DNA of 64,000 bases from an uncultured Oscillospiraceae bacterium (GCA_949297075.1 CASFRX010000057.1:1-64000), one strand, 5' to 3'; positions 25,313 to 34,993 are shown, counted from the stretch's first letter. Notes: generated from the sequence alone by a model not told the origin. Translations and numbers: made by a program.

Positions 25313-25705
25313 ATGACAGGAAAAGAAAGAGCTGCGTTTCGTGCGCAGGCAAATACATTAGAGCCTCTTTTTCAGTTGGGCAAGGGCGGCATGTCCGATG
25401 CGCTTATTAAGCAGACGGAGGATGCACTGCGAGCAAGAGAGCTGATTAAGCTTAAGGTTCTCCTTGAATCAAGCCCTATAACTCCCCGTCAGGCGGCCGA
25501 TGAATTGGCGGCGGCAACGGGCGCTGATGTTATTCAGGTTATCGGCGGCGTAATCGTGCTTTACCGCTACAGCCCTGAGCTTCATGGAGAGAAAAAGCCC
25601 GAACAGAAAAAGCGTCCTGCAACCAAAAAAGAAGCAAGGAAGCAGGGCTACAAGGTGCATTTTGAGCGCAAGTTCAAGCGCACATCGGATAATAAAAAAT
25701 CATGA
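25313..25705 (+). CDS. yhbY: YhbY/CRS1-domain RNA-binding protein
   Basis: The first 95 residues form a YhbY (CRM) domain: FRAQANTLEPLFQLGKGGMSDALIKQTEDALRARELIKLKVL, then ADVIQVIGGVIVLYR. The GKGG loop is the family's RNA-contact signature. The domain is linked to 50S ribosome assembly. A basic tail of about 35 residues (KKRPATKKEARKQGYKVHFE) extends beyond the bare domain. Its stop overlaps the nadD start by 4 bases. Confidence 0.92.
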   Translation: MTGKERAAFRAQANTLEPLFQLGKGGMSDALIKQTEDALRARELIKLKVLLESSPITPRQAADELAAATGADVIQVIGGVIVLYRYSPELHGEKKPEQKKRPATKKEARKQGYKVHFERKFKRTSDNKKS

Positions 25706-26289
25706 GCAAGATTGGTATTTTCGGCGGTACATTCAATCCGCCTCATATCGGTCACACAAGGCTTGCCGAGCATTTTACGGATTTGTTAAAGCTCGACAGG
25801 CTTATTGTTATTCCCACAGCCGTTCCTCCCCATAAAGTTTCACCTGACCTTGCAAGGGGAGAGGACAGAATGAATATGTGTCTGCTCAGCTTCCCGGATG
25901 CGGTTGTGAGCAATATGGAATTGGTGCGTGGCGGCAAAAGCTATACCTATGATACTTTGTGCGAAATTTGCCGGCAGTATCCCGGAGATGAGCTTTACTT
26001 TATTGTGGGCTCAGATATGCTTTTGAGTTTTGACAGGTGGTATAAATACGAAGAAATTCTCGATATGGTAACCCTCTGCGCCGCAGATAGAGAGGGGGAG
26101 GGCTCTGCTCTGAAGCAAAACGGGGCGCCTGATTTTTTAAAGGGAAAAAGACTCGTTGTTTCCGATATGCCGGTCTTTGAAATCAGCTCAACAGAGCTTC
26201 GGGAATTGATTAAAAATAATATGAGCACCGATGGACTATTAGACCCTGCGGTGCGTGCATATATTGACGAAAGGGGACTTTACCGTTGA
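25702..26289 (+). CDS. nadD: Nicotinate-nucleotide adenylyltransferase
   Basis: The 195-residue nucleotidyltransferase has GIFGGTFNPPHIGHTRLAEHF (the GxFxPxHxGH class motif) near the N-terminus, FIVGSDMLLSFDRWYKYEEIL and the C-terminal ISSTELR. It makes deamido-NAD from nicotinate mononucleotide and ATP. It is translationally coupled at both ends (ATGA with yhbY, TTGA with yqeK). Confidence 0.95.
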   Translation: MSKIGIFGGTFNPPHIGHTRLAEHFTDLLKLDRLIVIPTAVPPHKVSPDLARGEDRMNMCLLSFPDAVVSNMELVRGGKSYTYDTLCEICRQYPGDELYFIVGSDMLLSFDRWYKYEEILDMVTLCAADREGEGSALKQNGAPDFLKGKRLVVSDMPVFEISSTELRELIKNNMSTDGLLDPAVRAYIDERGLYR

Positions 26290-26849
26290 ATACGCAAGAA
26301 TATAAAGCTCTGCTTAAAAGCCGTCTTTCGCCTTACCGCTATTATCATTCACTTTGTGTTGCGGAAAGCGCAGTTGTTTTGGCGAAAAAATACGGTGCAG
26401 ACCCCGAAAAGGCTTATGTTGCAGGCCTGCTTCACGATATAACCAAGGAAGCAGATAAAGCAGAGCATTTTGCGCTGCTTGAAAAGGCTGATATAAAGCT
26501 CTCGGAGCTTGAAAAGCGCAGCCCGAAGCTTTGGCATGCTATGAGCGGCAGTGCCTATTTGAGGCTTAATTTGGGCATTACAGACGAGGATATATTAAGG
26601 GCAGTTTATTATCACACGACTGCCCGTGCAGGTATGTCAGCCTTGGAAAAGGTTATATATATTGCGGATTTCATTTCGGCAGACAGAGATTATGATGATG
26701 TTGAAATTGTTCGCACTTTGGCGAAAAAGGATCTTGAAGAAACAATGCTTTATACAGGTAGGTATACTATAAATGAGCTGCTGCAAAAGGGCGCATGTAT
26801 TCACCCTGACACAGTGGCTTGTTATAATGAATTAAAATTAAACATATGA
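26286..26849 (+). CDS. yqeK: HD-domain hydrolase YqeK
   Basis: The 187-residue HD protein has YRYYHSLCVAESAVVLAKKYG, AGLLHDITKEA (HD metal site), HAMSGSAYL and the final HPDTVACYNELK. YqeK proteins hydrolyse diadenosine tetraphosphate symmetrically. The start is a TTG at 26286 inside the nadD stop (TTGA), with AAAGGGG about 10 bases upstream. In most Firmicutes rsfS follows yqeK; here a flavin reductase-like gene does, and rsfS is not in the window. Confidence 0.92.
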   Translation: MNTQEYKALLKSRLSPYRYYHSLCVAESAVVLAKKYGADPEKAYVAGLLHDITKEADKAEHFALLEKADIKLSELEKRSPKLWHAMSGSAYLRLNLGITDEDILRAVYYHTTARAGMSALEKVIYIADFISADRDYDDVEIVRTLAKKDLEETMLYTGRYTINELLQKGACIHPDTVACYNELKLNI

Positions 26850-26867
26850 TATACGGGAGTGATTACA

Positions 26868-27368
26868 ATGAGTTTTAAAGAAATTGACATCAGAAATATT
26901 AAGCAGTCAGCCGTTAAGCTGGTTAGCGACGATTGGGCGCTGGTTACCTCCGCCGCCGACGGTGCTGTTAACACAATGACCGTCAGTTGGGGCGGCATAG
27001 GTGAGCTTTGGGGCAAGGATGTTGTTTTTATCTTCATCCGTCCTCAGCGTTATACCTATGAGCTTCTCGAAAAAAGCGAAATGTTCTCAATGAACTTCTT
27101 TGACGGCGAATATAAAAAAGAGCTTGGCTACTGTGGAAAAAACAGCGGCAGAAACGGCGATAAATTTGCTGCCACGGGTTTGATTTCTGTTGAGCTTGAC
27201 GGTGTTTCAGCCATTGAGCAGGCAAAATATAATGTAATCTGCAAAAAAATAGCTTTTCAGGATTTAGACCCAAAGGGCTTTATTGATGAAAGCATTGAGG
27301 GCAATTACAACGGTGATTATCACAGACTTTATGTGGGCGAAATAGTAAAGGTATACGAAAAAGAATAA
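26868..27368 (+). CDS. Flavin reductase-like FMN-binding protein
   Basis: A 166-residue protein of the flavin reductase-like split-barrel fold: WALVTSAADGAVNTMTVSWGGIGELWGKDVVFIFIRPQRYTYELLEKSEMFSMNFF, then GYCGKNSGRNGDKF and the C-terminal HRLYVGEIVKVY. Such proteins bind FMN and either reduce flavin or act on small molecules; the partner is unknown. ATG 26868 follows GGGAGTGA. Last gene of its run, with a terminator after it. Confidence 0.85.
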   Translation: MSFKEIDIRNIKQSAVKLVSDDWALVTSAADGAVNTMTVSWGGIGELWGKDVVFIFIRPQRYTYELLEKSEMFSMNFFDGEYKKELGYCGKNSGRNGDKFAATGLISVELDGVSAIEQAKYNVICKKIAFQDLDPKGFIDESIEGNYNGDYHRLYVGEIVKVYEKE

Positions 27369-27378
27369 GAATAAAAAT

Positions 27379-27412
27379 GAAGAGAGAAGCTCATAAAAAA
27401 GCTTCTCTCTTC
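27379..27412. terminator. Bidirectional terminator between flavin reductase-like and GH130 genes
   Basis: A 13-base-pair perfect stem (GAAGAGAGAAGCT / AGCTTCTCTCTTC, 8-base loop) with T-rich sequence outside each arm in the respective direction of transcription. Confidence 0.8.
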
Positions 27413-27427
27413 TCTTATGTTTAGTTG

Positions 27428-28378
27428 TTATTTGATTAGATCGTGCTCTTTAATGAAGCTTACGGTTTCCTCAACCGTAGTGAATGCAAGGGCAACAGAT
27501 GTATCAGCCGCACCGTAGTAAATTGCAATTCTGCCGCTTTCGCTGTCTGCAAGAGCGGCGCAAGGGAATACAACATTGGGCACGTCACCGACAAGTTCAT
27601 AAAGCTCATGAGGAGCAAGGAGGAAGGAGTCGGCTCTGTGAAGCACCTTCCACGGCTCGTCTTTATCGAGAATAGCGGCTCCCATTGCGTATGTAAAGCC
27701 GTTGCAGCTTGTGAGAACACCGTGGTAGAACATCAGCCACCCTTCATCGGTTTCGATAGGTGTGGGACCTGCACCGACTTTGGTCATTTCCCAGTTTTTC
27801 TGCGGACTCATAACAAATCTGTGCTTGCCCCAATATGTCAAATTCTTGCTGTGTGAAAGGAATATATCGCCGTAGGGTGTGTGACCTCTGTCGCAGGGGC
27901 GAATAAGAAGCAGAAATTCGTCGTTAATTTTTCGGGGAAAAAGAACGCCGTTTCGTGCAACAGGGTAGCAGGCATCTTCAAGCTGAGTCCATTCTTTGAA
28001 ATCAGTTGTGTAGGCAATGCCTATTGTTGTGCCGTGAGGTGTGAGGTTGACCCAGGAAAGATAGTATATGCCGTCAATTTTGCAAAGCCTCGGGTCGTAG
28101 CCACGGAATATAACCTTTTCTTCAAGCTCCCAAATAACAGCATCCTTGCTGTAGCCCACAACAAGGGTGTGGTCACGGCTTATTGTGTCAACTCGGAATA
28201 CACCTGCAAATCCGTCGCCGAAAGGCACAACGGCAGAATTAAAAATGCTGTTTGCATTTAAAAGGTTGTCACGGGTGATAATAGGATTGCTTTTGTATCG
28301 CCAAACAGGGTATTTGTAACCCTCAGGTTTATCCTGCCAAGGAATGTTGGGGATTTTGGCTCCGATGATTTTTGACAT
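27428..28378 (-). CDS. GH130-family glycoside phosphorylase/hydrolase
   Basis: A 316-residue five-bladed propeller enzyme of the GH130 type: NPIITRDNLLNANSIFNSAVVPFGDGFAGVFRVD, the DPRLCKIDGIYYLSW motif, KVGAGPTPIETDEGWLMFYHGV and YYGAADTSVALA near the C-terminus. The family phosphorolyses beta-mannosides (mannosyl-glucose, beta-1,4- or 1,2-mannooligosaccharides), giving mannose-1-phosphate. The exact linkage cannot be read from sequence. ATG 28378 follows AGGAGG; in-frame upstream codons overlap mgtC and are not used. No sugar transporter gene is adjacent. Confidence 0.85.
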   Translation of the reverse strand: MSKIIGAKIPNIPWQDKPEGYKYPVWRYKSNPIITRDNLLNANSIFNSAVVPFGDGFAGVFRVDTISRDHTLVVGYSKDAVIWELEEKVIFRGYDPRLCKIDGIYYLSWVNLTPHGTTIGIAYTTDFKEWTQLEDACYPVARNGVLFPRKINDEFLLLIRPCDRGHTPYGDIFLSHSKNLTYWGKHRFVMSPQKNWEMTKVGAGPTPIETDEGWLMFYHGVLTSCNGFTYAMGAAILDKDEPWKVLHRADSFLLAPHELYELVGDVPNVVFPCAALADSESGRIAIYYGAADTSVALAFTTVEETVSFIKEHDLIK

Positions 28379-28397
28379 AATTCTTAGCTGTTCCTCC

Positions 28398-29099
28398 TTA
28401 AGTTTCAAGTGTGAATTCCTGAATAGCCTCGTTTTCTTGGATAAGCTCAAGAACGGCTTTCATGGAAGTTCTTTTTTTTGTTCTGACTGTCAGTTCAGCC
28501 TTGGTAATTCCGTTATCCTGCTTTTTAAATCTGATACCGGTTATCATTATTCCGGCCTCAGTAAGCTGTTTGGTTATAAGTTCAAGAGACTGCTCGCCCT
28601 CGTTCATCTTTATGGTGATAATATTGGTTTCCATGTTTTCCGAGAAAGGCATGAACCTGTGAAGCAGCAGCTGAATGACAATGAGTATAAGCGTGCTTGC
28701 AATACCGATAGTGTACATACCTGCGCCGAGAGCCATTCCGATGCCGGCGGTTGCCCATATGCCTGCCGCTGTGGTCAAGCCCTTAATTGTGCCGCCTCGA
28801 ACAAAAATAACACCTGCACCAAGGAAAGATATACCCGTAACAACATTAGATGCGATACGGGAAGCATCTGCGCGCAAGCTGTTCATATCCATTTCGGCGA
28901 TATCAAAGAATCCGTATTTGGAAACTATCATCATAAGCGCCGCACCCAGAGCAAGAATGAGGTGAGTTCTCATGCCTGCTTCTTTCTGCCTGAAGCTGCG
29001 CTCAATGCCGATTACAAAACCGCACAAGCAGGCGACAACAAGGCGCAAAAGAAGCTCCCATTGGCCAAGGGTTGCTTCAAGAAGAGCTTGTAAATTCAT
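28398..29099 (-). CDS. MgtC/SapB-family membrane protein
   Basis: The 233-residue protein has four to five membrane segments in its first 150 residues with the MgtC core (RLVVACLCGFVIGIERSFRQKEAGMRTHLILALGAALMMIVS, RIASNVVTGISFLGAGVIFVRGGTIKGLTTAAGIWATAGIGMALGAG) and a cytoplasmic ACT-like C-domain of about 80 residues. In pathogens MgtC affects F-ATPase and growth in low magnesium; in commensals the role is unclear. It starts at ATG 29099 after GGGGGT and is followed 19 bases later by the GH130 gene on the same strand. Confidence 0.9.
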   Translation of the reverse strand: MNLQALLEATLGQWELLLRLVVACLCGFVIGIERSFRQKEAGMRTHLILALGAALMMIVSKYGFFDIAEMDMNSLRADASRIASNVVTGISFLGAGVIFVRGGTIKGLTTAAGIWATAGIGMALGAGMYTIGIASTLILIVIQLLLHRFMPFSENMETNIITIKMNEGEQSLELITKQLTEAGIMITGIRFKKQDNGITKAELTVRTKKRTSMKAVLELIQENEAIQEFTLET

Positions 29100-29194
29100 T
29101 GTGCAATACCCCCAAAAAGTTTTCTTATTTAAAAAATAATTATATCAGTAATTATAATAAAAGTCAAGTTTACGCAACTAAGTGTAACATAATT

Positions 29195-29347
29195 TTGATC
29201 TGGATTATTCCACCTGCGCCAAAGGGTAAAAACATTTGGGGCAGTGTTACAATAAACGAGAGGGGACAGTTGGTTATCCCGAAAGCGGCAAGAGAAAAAT
29301 TCGGGTTAAGTGGTGGACAGAGGCTTATTGTGTTTAACGATGAATAA
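29195..29347 (+). pseudogene. Truncated AbrB/SpoVT-type DNA-binding domain
   Basis: A short frame opens with IWIIPPAPKGKNIWGSVTIN and continues with RGQLVIPKAAREKFGLSGGQRLIV, which is the swapped-hairpin AbrB/MazE/SpoVT domain. It ends abruptly after FNDE at a TAA directly followed by TAG. Full members carry on for tens of residues. The best start is a TTG at 29195 with no clear ribosome site. It is read as a decayed transition-state-type regulator; a tiny functional DNA-binding protein of 50 residues is the alternative. Confidence 0.6.
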
Positions 29348-29352
29348 TAGAA

Positions 29353-29397
29353 ATAGTAAAAAAATCACCCTGTACCTTCAAAAAGTACGGGGTGATT
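29353..29397 (-). terminator. Rho-independent terminator after fucI
   Basis: A 13-base-pair stem with one G-U pair (arms 29363-29375 and 29385-29397) is followed on the minus strand by TTTTTTTACTATT. It lies 20 bases after the fucI stop. Confidence 0.9.
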
Positions 29398-29416
29398 AAA
29401 TTATATATGATTAAAC

Positions 29417-31198
29417 TTATTTGTAGAGGGGACCGTAATTTTTGCAAGCCCTGAAATCTGCGCCCTCAAGATCCTTTGTGCCGAATGCACCCCAGCAAGC
29501 AGGACGGAAAATCTTCTCCTCAGGTACATTGTGAAGAGCTACGGGGATACGGAGCATTGAGCAGAGAGTGATGATATCTGCGCCGATGTGGCCGTAGGAG
29601 ATTGCACCGTGGTTAGCACCCCAGTTATTCATCAGGTCATAAGCTGATTTGAAGGGGCCTTCGCCGTTGCAACGGGGAGCGAACCATGTGCAGGGCCATG
29701 TGTAGTCTGTTCTCTTCCAGATTGCGTCGGAAACTTCATCGGGAAGCGCAACTGTCCAACCCTCGGCAATCTGAACAACAGGACCTAAGCCCTTAACAAG
29801 GTTAAGGCGAATCATGGTTGCGGGCATTTCAGCGCGTGTAAGGAAGCGTGAAGAATATCCGCCGCCTCGGAAATAGCCGTTGTCTGCCGCATTCCATGTG
29901 GTAGCTGCAAGAATCTTTTCCCTGTCAGCTTCTGTAACATTGTACCACTCTTTGATTTCGCCGTCGGCTTCGCCGCAAGCGTCAAGGCAGCAAGCACCGG
30001 AGTTGATGAGGTGGATGAAGCCCTGTGCATCTTTTGCTTTGCCCTCAATATCATAGTTTGTTACTCTCTTAACAGCCTCTGCGCTCCAGTGGGTACGAAC
30101 ATCTGCAAACATCTGAGGACGGTTTGTAAGGAGCTTCATAAACAGCATGCTTATTCCGTTGAGAACATCATTTTCTGTAGCAAGGATGTAAGGCTCTCTT
30201 GTGCCGTTCCAGTCGAAAGAGGTGTTGAGCAGTGCCTCTGCAAAGTCAGCGTTGGGATAGAAGTCTGTCCACTGTCTCTGACCCTGGAAGCCTGCGGCAA
30301 TGGCATTGTGGCCTACCATCTCTTCTTCGCAGCCTTTAGGAAGCTTGTCGTTGCCGTTCATAAGGTCTTTGATGATGCACATCATCTTGACTGTAAATTC
30401 CCAATCCTTTTCTTTCTGCTCGTCGCTCTTGCGTACAAATTCGGGGTTCTTGTCGAAGCCTTCCTTGCATTTTTCTTTTGTCCATTTAAGGGCTCTCTGA
30501 TATTCTTCCTCATCATAGATGCCCTCTGTCATTCTTCTGATGATTTCGACCTCGTCAACAGATTCAACTCTCATGCCAAGATATTCTTCAAGGAAATCCG
30601 GGTCAATAGAGGAACCTGCAATACCCATGCAGATTGAGCCTATCTGCAAATATGATTTGCCTCTCATTGTTGCGGCTGCAACTGCACTGCGTGCAAAGCG
30701 GAGAAGCTTTTCTTCAACATCGGCAGGGATGCTTGTATCATCAGCGTCCTGAACATCACGGCCGTAGATGCCGAATGCAGGGAGACCTTTTTGTGCGTGC
30801 GCTGCAAGAACGGATGCAAGGTAAACTGCACCGGGACGCTCAGTTGCGTTGAAGCCCCAAACACCCTTGATTGTATTCTTGTCCATATCCATTGTTTCGG
30901 AACCGTAGCACCAGCAAGGAGTAACGGAAAGAGTGATATCTACACCCTCTTTTTTGAACTGAGCCGCACAAGCTGCCGCCTCTGCAACACGGCCGATAGT
31001 AGTATCGGAAATAACAACCTTAACGGGCTCTCCGTTGGAATATTTAAGATTCTCTGTGAAGAGTTTTGCGGCTGCTTTAGCCATGTTCATTGTCTGCTCT
31101 TCAAGGCTTTCTCTGACCTTAAGGGGACCTCTTCTGCCGTCGATAATGGGGCGAATACCTATTACGGGATAATCGCCGATTAATCTGCTTTTTGCCAT
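29417..31198 (-). CDS. fucI: L-fucose isomerase
   Basis: A 593-residue manganese-dependent isomerase converting L-fucose to L-fuculose. It matches the family from [32 protein letters not shown] through [17 protein letters not shown] (catalytic Glu region) and [23 protein letters not shown] to the C-terminal [35 protein letters not shown]. The length is normal. Last gene of the fucU-kinase-fucI operon. Confidence 0.95.
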   Translation of the reverse strand: MAKSRLIGDYPVIGIRPIIDGRRGPLKVRESLEEQTMNMAKAAAKLFTENLKYSNGEPVKVVISDTTIGRVAEAAACAAQFKKEGVDITLSVTPCWCYGSETMDMDKNTIKGVWGFNATERPGAVYLASVLAAHAQKGLPAFGIYGRDVQDADDTSIPADVEEKLLRFARSAVAAATMRGKSYLQIGSICMGIAGSSIDPDFLEEYLGMRVESVDEVEIIRRMTEGIYDEEEYQRALKWTKEKCKEGFDKNPEFVRKSDEQKEKDWEFTVKMMCIIKDLMNGNDKLPKGCEEEMVGHNAIAAGFQGQRQWTDFYPNADFAEALLNTSFDWNGTREPYILATENDVLNGISMLFMKLLTNRPQMFADVRTHWSAEAVKRVTNYDIEGKAKDAQGFIHLINSGACCLDACGEADGEIKEWYNVTEADREKILAATTWNAADNGYFRGGGYSSRFLTRAEMPATMIRLNLVKGLGPVVQIAEGWTVALPDEVSDAIWKRTDYTWPCTWFAPRCNGEGPFKSAYDLMNNWGANHGAISYGHIGADIITLCSMLRIPVALHNVPEEKIFRPACWGAFGTKDLEGADFRACKNYGPLYK

Positions 31199-31227
31199 GG
31201 TGAATTTTCCTTTCTTTATGTAGATTA

Positions 31228-32691
31228 TTATTGAACTATTTTAAGGAAAGAGCTGTATGCTTCTTCCCATTTTTCAGTATCTTGGGGTCGATATTCGGTT
31301 ACCTTTTCGCTTCGTGCAACAATTTCGCGCGCTTCTTTAATTGATTTTATATCGCCACTTGCCATGAGCTGAACTGCGATGTTGCCGAGTACTGTTGCTT
31401 CAATGGGTCCTGCGGTAACGGGTTTTGCGCAGGCGTTAGCCGTCAGCTGGCAGAGAAGAGTATCTTTTGTACCTCCTCCGATAACATTTATAACTTCATA
31501 ATCACGCTTTGTACATTCCGTAAGCTTCTCAAAAGTAAGCTTATATTTCATTGCAAGGCTCTCGTAAATACAGCGCATGATTTCACCGACTGTTTCGGGC
31601 ACATATTGGTTCGTTTTGCGGCAAAATTCACGGATTCTTTCCGGAATATTGCCGTGAGGCACAAATTCAGGCGCATCAGGGTCAATAAAGCAGGCAAAGG
31701 GCTTTGCAGCCAGCGCTTCACGCTCCAAATCAGCATAACTGTATTGTTTGCCGTCACGGGCAAATTGCCTTCGGCTTTCCTGAATTAACCAAAGGCCGAT
31801 AATGTTTTTGAGGAAGCCTGTGGATTGACCGTAGCCGCCCTCGTTGGTGACATTAATTTCAAGGGTCTGTTCATTGACAATAGGTTCGTCAAGCTCAGTG
31901 CCGAAAAGCGACCATGTGCCGCTGCTCAAAAAAGCAAACTGCTTGTCAGGGCAGGGTACAGCCGTAATTGCGCTCTGCGTATCATGTCCGCAAACGGCAA
32001 CCACATCAATCTTAGGCAGACCGCATTCCTCGCATACATAGTCTGAGAGCTTGCCTATTACCGTTCCGCTGGGTACAATATCGCACATCAGCCGTTTTGG
32101 GATATTCAGCTTTTCAAATATTTCGTCGCACCAATTTTTTGTGTTGATATCAACAAGCTGTGAGGTAGTGGCGATTGAATATTCTGTTGTTTTTACACCT
32201 GTCAGCATGTAGGAAAACAAATCAGGCATAAAAAGGAGCTTATCGGCTTTTTCAAGCAAATAAGGGCGTTTTTGGCTCAAAGAGAGAAGCTGAAAAACTG
32301 TGTTGAGCTCCATGAACTGTATGCCTGTCATGCCGTAAAGCTTATCTTTAGGAATAGCTTTGAACGCCTGCTCAATCATGCCCTGTGTGCGCAGGTCACG
32401 GTAGTGGATAGGGTTTTCAAGCAGGTCGCCGTGCTCATCAAGCAGGCCGAAATCAACGCCCCATGTATCTATACCGACTGAGGAGATTTCGCCGCAGCTT
32501 TTTGCCTTGATTAAGCCCTGCTTAATCTCATGAAAAAGTCTGAGCACATCCCAGTATGTAGTGCCGTTCACACTGACGGGGTCATTTGTGAAACGGTGGA
32601 TTTCTTCAAGAGTGATTTTTTCGCCGTCGAAACTGCCGACAATCGCTCGTCCGCTTGAGGCGCCGAAATCAACAGCTAAAACTTTTTTCAT
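31228..32691 (-). CDS. Rhamnulokinase-family sugar kinase, probable L-fuculokinase
   Basis: A 487-residue FGGY kinase: [19 protein letters not shown] (rhamnulokinase-type N-terminus), [52 protein letters not shown] and [25 protein letters not shown] (ATP site). By sequence the family is called rhamnulokinase. Its place directly between fucU and fucI, and the absence of rha genes, point to L-fuculose as the substrate. The ATG follows the fucU stop with no gap (TAAATG). Confidence 0.85.
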   Translation of the reverse strand: MKKVLAVDFGASSGRAIVGSFDGEKITLEEIHRFTNDPVSVNGTTYWDVLRLFHEIKQGLIKAKSCGEISSVGIDTWGVDFGLLDEHGDLLENPIHYRDLRTQGMIEQAFKAIPKDKLYGMTGIQFMELNTVFQLLSLSQKRPYLLEKADKLLFMPDLFSYMLTGVKTTEYSIATTSQLVDINTKNWCDEIFEKLNIPKRLMCDIVPSGTVIGKLSDYVCEECGLPKIDVVAVCGHDTQSAITAVPCPDKQFAFLSSGTWSLFGTELDEPIVNEQTLEINVTNEGGYGQSTGFLKNIIGLWLIQESRRQFARDGKQYSYADLEREALAAKPFACFIDPDAPEFVPHGNIPERIREFCRKTNQYVPETVGEIMRCIYESLAMKYKLTFEKLTECTKRDYEVINVIGGGTKDTLLCQLTANACAKPVTAGPIEATVLGNIAVQLMASGDIKSIKEAREIVARSEKVTEYRPQDTEKWEEAYSSFLKIVQ

Positions 32692-33114
32692 TTAAATCAC
32701 AACACCTTTTTTGAGAATGATGTTTGCATAAATTGCGGTTTCGCCTGTTGCAACAACGGCATAAGCTTTTTTTGCTCTTTCATAAAAAGCAAAGCGCTCT
32801 TCAAGCTCAAATTTCTTTTCGCCCTCGTTAACCTTTACAATTTCCTCGTATTCTGCCCAAATGGGAGGTTTGTTTGCGGCATCGCCGTTATCCATAAGCG
32901 CAACGGGAGCTTCAACATAGGTGTCGAGGGGTAAAAGCTTGAGAATTGCATCAAGAATTTCGGGCACACCGTGGCCGTCAAGCCTTACAAGGCGCTGAGC
33001 CATGGAGGCTGCAGGGAAATTGCCGTCGCCGATTACGATTTCATCGCCGTGACCCATTTCCATGAGGATTTTTAAAAGTTCAGGTGAAAGAATAGGGGAA
33101 ATATTTTTAAGCAT
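32692..33114 (-). CDS. fucU: L-fucose mutarotase (RbsD/FucU family)
   Basis: A 140-residue FucU protein: ILSPELLKILMEMGHGDEIVIGDGNFPAAS (catalytic His and Asp region), VRLDGHGVPEILDAILKLLPLD and a C-terminal RAKKAYAVVATGETAIYANIILKKGVV. It interconverts alpha- and beta-fucose before isomerisation. GGAGG lies about 11 bases upstream of ATG 33114. First gene of the fuc operon; no aldolase (fucA) or permease follows in the operon. Confidence 0.94.
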   Translation of the reverse strand: MLKNISPILSPELLKILMEMGHGDEIVIGDGNFPAASMAQRLVRLDGHGVPEILDAILKLLPLDTYVEAPVALMDNGDAANKPPIWAEYEEIVKVNEGEKKFELEERFAFYERAKKAYAVVATGETAIYANIILKKGVVI

Positions 33115-33152
33115 AGGGAAAGTACCTCCTGATAATTTGTTAATTGAATGTA

Positions 33153-34934
33153 TTATATGGAATATAAAGCGTACATATCCGCATATATTCCGCCTTTTTT
33201 AATAAGCTGGCTGTGACTGCCCTGTTCGGCAATGCCGTTTTCGGTCAGGACTAAAATATGGGAAGCGTTTTTAATTGTTGTGAGCCTGTGAGCGATGGTA
33301 AAGGTTGTTCTGCCCTTTGCAAGACGCTCTAAGGATTGCTGAACAAGTCTTTCGCTCTCATTGTCAAGTGCGCTTGTAGCTTCGTCAAGAATAAGTATTT
33401 CCGGGTCTTTTAAGAATACACGGGCAATGGAAATCCTCTGCTTTTGTCCTCCGGAAAGCTTAACACCGCGTTCACCGACATATGTGTCGTATCCGTCGGG
33501 AAGCTGACAGATAAAATCGTGAGCGCCGGCATTTTTAGCGGCTTCAATAATCTCTTCGTCCCTTGCCTCAGGCTTGCCGTAGGCAATGTTTTCTTTAACG
33601 GTGCCTGAGAACATATATACATCCTGCTGAACTACGCCGATGTGAGAACGCAGAGATTTGAGAGTATATTTTTTTATATCGGTGCCGTCAATGAGGATTT
33701 CACCGCTGTTGGCCTCGTAAAAACGGGGAATGAGATTGCAAAGTGTTGTTTTGCCGCCGCCTGAAGGACCTACAAGGGCAATGCTTTCGCCTGCCTTTGC
33801 TGTGAAGTTTATGCTTGTTAAAACATTGCTGTCTGTGCCTTCATATTTAAAGCTGACATCTTTAAAGGATATTTCGCCTTTGACATCAGACAGCTCTTTG
33901 GCATCGGGCATATCTTTTATTTCGCTGAGCTCGGAGATAACCTCATCAAAGCGTTCAATACCCGTCATGCCCTTTGAAAACTGCTCGCTGAATTCCACAA
34001 TTCTGCGGATAGTGCCCATAAGAGTTGAAACCATGAGCAAATAAGCGGTCAAATCGGCCGGGGAAATCTGCCCTGCAACCATGAACATTGCGCCGCCTGC
34101 AAGAACGACGATGTACATGAAGCCGTCAAATAGGCGAACGGTGGTGTGGAAATTAGCCATGTATTTGTAAGAAGCTTTTTTGAGTGAAAGAAAACGGAGA
34201 GAGCCTATGTCAAATTTTTTCTTTTCAATGGGTTCGTTTGCATAGGACTGAACAACTCTGATGCCCAGCAGGCTGTCCTCTGTTATGGCGTTGATTTCGC
34301 CTATCTGGTGGCGTGAAGATTTGAAGGTATCACGCATTTTCTGTCGGTTGCGTTTTGTCATTATAAGAATAAGGGGAAACATGGCAAAAATGACAAGGGT
34401 GAACCAGATATTCATTTCGGCAAAAATAATGAAACAGCCGATAATTTTGATTATTGCAATCAGCACTTCTTCAGGGAAATGGTGGGCAAATTCGGTAACA
34501 TCAAAAAGGTCGCTTGTGAGCCTTGACATGAGCTGACCGACTTTTGTGTTGTCATAAAAGGAAAAAGAAAGACCTTGAAGATGAGAAAATAAATCGTTTC
34601 TCATCTCGGTTTCAATTTTAGAGCCCATAACATGACCGCCGCAGGTCATGTAGTAGTTTGCAATCGCATCCACAATTCTTAAAAATATGTAAAAAGCGGC
34701 AATGCTTAGAATACGCTTAACGGTGAGCGATGCTATATCCTCTATGGCGGCATCGGTAATTTCACGCACAATCAGAGGAAGGGCAAGCTCGCAAACCGTG
34801 GTCATGCTTGCACAGAAAAGGTCAAGGGCAATCTCGCCCTTGTGCCTTAAAAGGTAAGGGGTGAAGCGTTTGAACAGGCGCATATTCTTTTTTCTTTGCT
34901 CTATTGAGTTTTTAAACTTAGAATTTTTTTCCAT
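33153..34934 (-). CDS. ABC exporter (fused membrane and ATPase domains)
   Basis: A 593-residue half-transporter: six membrane segments (residues about 20-310) followed by an ATPase with Walker A LVGPSGGGKTTLCNLIPRFY, signature LSGGQKQRISIARVFLKDPEILILDEATSALD and H-loop IAHRLTT. It resembles multidrug/lipid exporters of the MsbA/BmrA type; the cargo is unknown. ATG 34934 is chosen because the frame upstream runs through the promoter -10 (34965-34970). It lies 38 bases upstream of fucU on the same strand, so partial co-transcription is possible. No partner half-transporter is adjacent, so it is probably a homodimer. Confidence 0.9.
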   Translation of the reverse strand: MEKNSKFKNSIEQRKKNMRLFKRFTPYLLRHKGEIALDLFCASMTTVCELALPLIVREITDAAIEDIASLTVKRILSIAAFYIFLRIVDAIANYYMTCGGHVMGSKIETEMRNDLFSHLQGLSFSFYDNTKVGQLMSRLTSDLFDVTEFAHHFPEEVLIAIIKIIGCFIIFAEMNIWFTLVIFAMFPLILIMTKRNRQKMRDTFKSSRHQIGEINAITEDSLLGIRVVQSYANEPIEKKKFDIGSLRFLSLKKASYKYMANFHTTVRLFDGFMYIVVLAGGAMFMVAGQISPADLTAYLLMVSTLMGTIRRIVEFSEQFSKGMTGIERFDEVISELSEIKDMPDAKELSDVKGEISFKDVSFKYEGTDSNVLTSINFTAKAGESIALVGPSGGGKTTLCNLIPRFYEANSGEILIDGTDIKKYTLKSLRSHIGVVQQDVYMFSGTVKENIAYGKPEARDEEIIEAAKNAGAHDFICQLPDGYDTYVGERGVKLSGGQKQRISIARVFLKDPEILILDEATSALDNESERLVQQSLERLAKGRTTFTIAHRLTTIKNASHILVLTENGIAEQGSHSQLIKKGGIYADMYALYSI

Positions 34935-34964
34935 ACTTCTATACCTATCGTGAAATCTTTTATT

Positions 34965-34993
34965 ATTATATACCATATAGAGCAGCTTTTCAA
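34965..34993 (-). promoter_or_regulatory. Sigma-A promoter of the ABC exporter gene
   Basis: On the minus strand TTGAAA (34988-34993), 17-base spacer, TATAAT (34965-34970), about 30 bases before the chosen start codon. Confidence 0.8.

Noticed and set aside
28344..29093. 249-residue plus-strand ORF opposite the MgtC-like gene
   Set aside because: Mirror frame of a convincing coding sequence, with Cys/His-rich composition typical of antisense frames.
30011..30637. 208-residue plus-strand ORF opposite fucI
   Set aside because: Antisense shadow without domain features or start signals.
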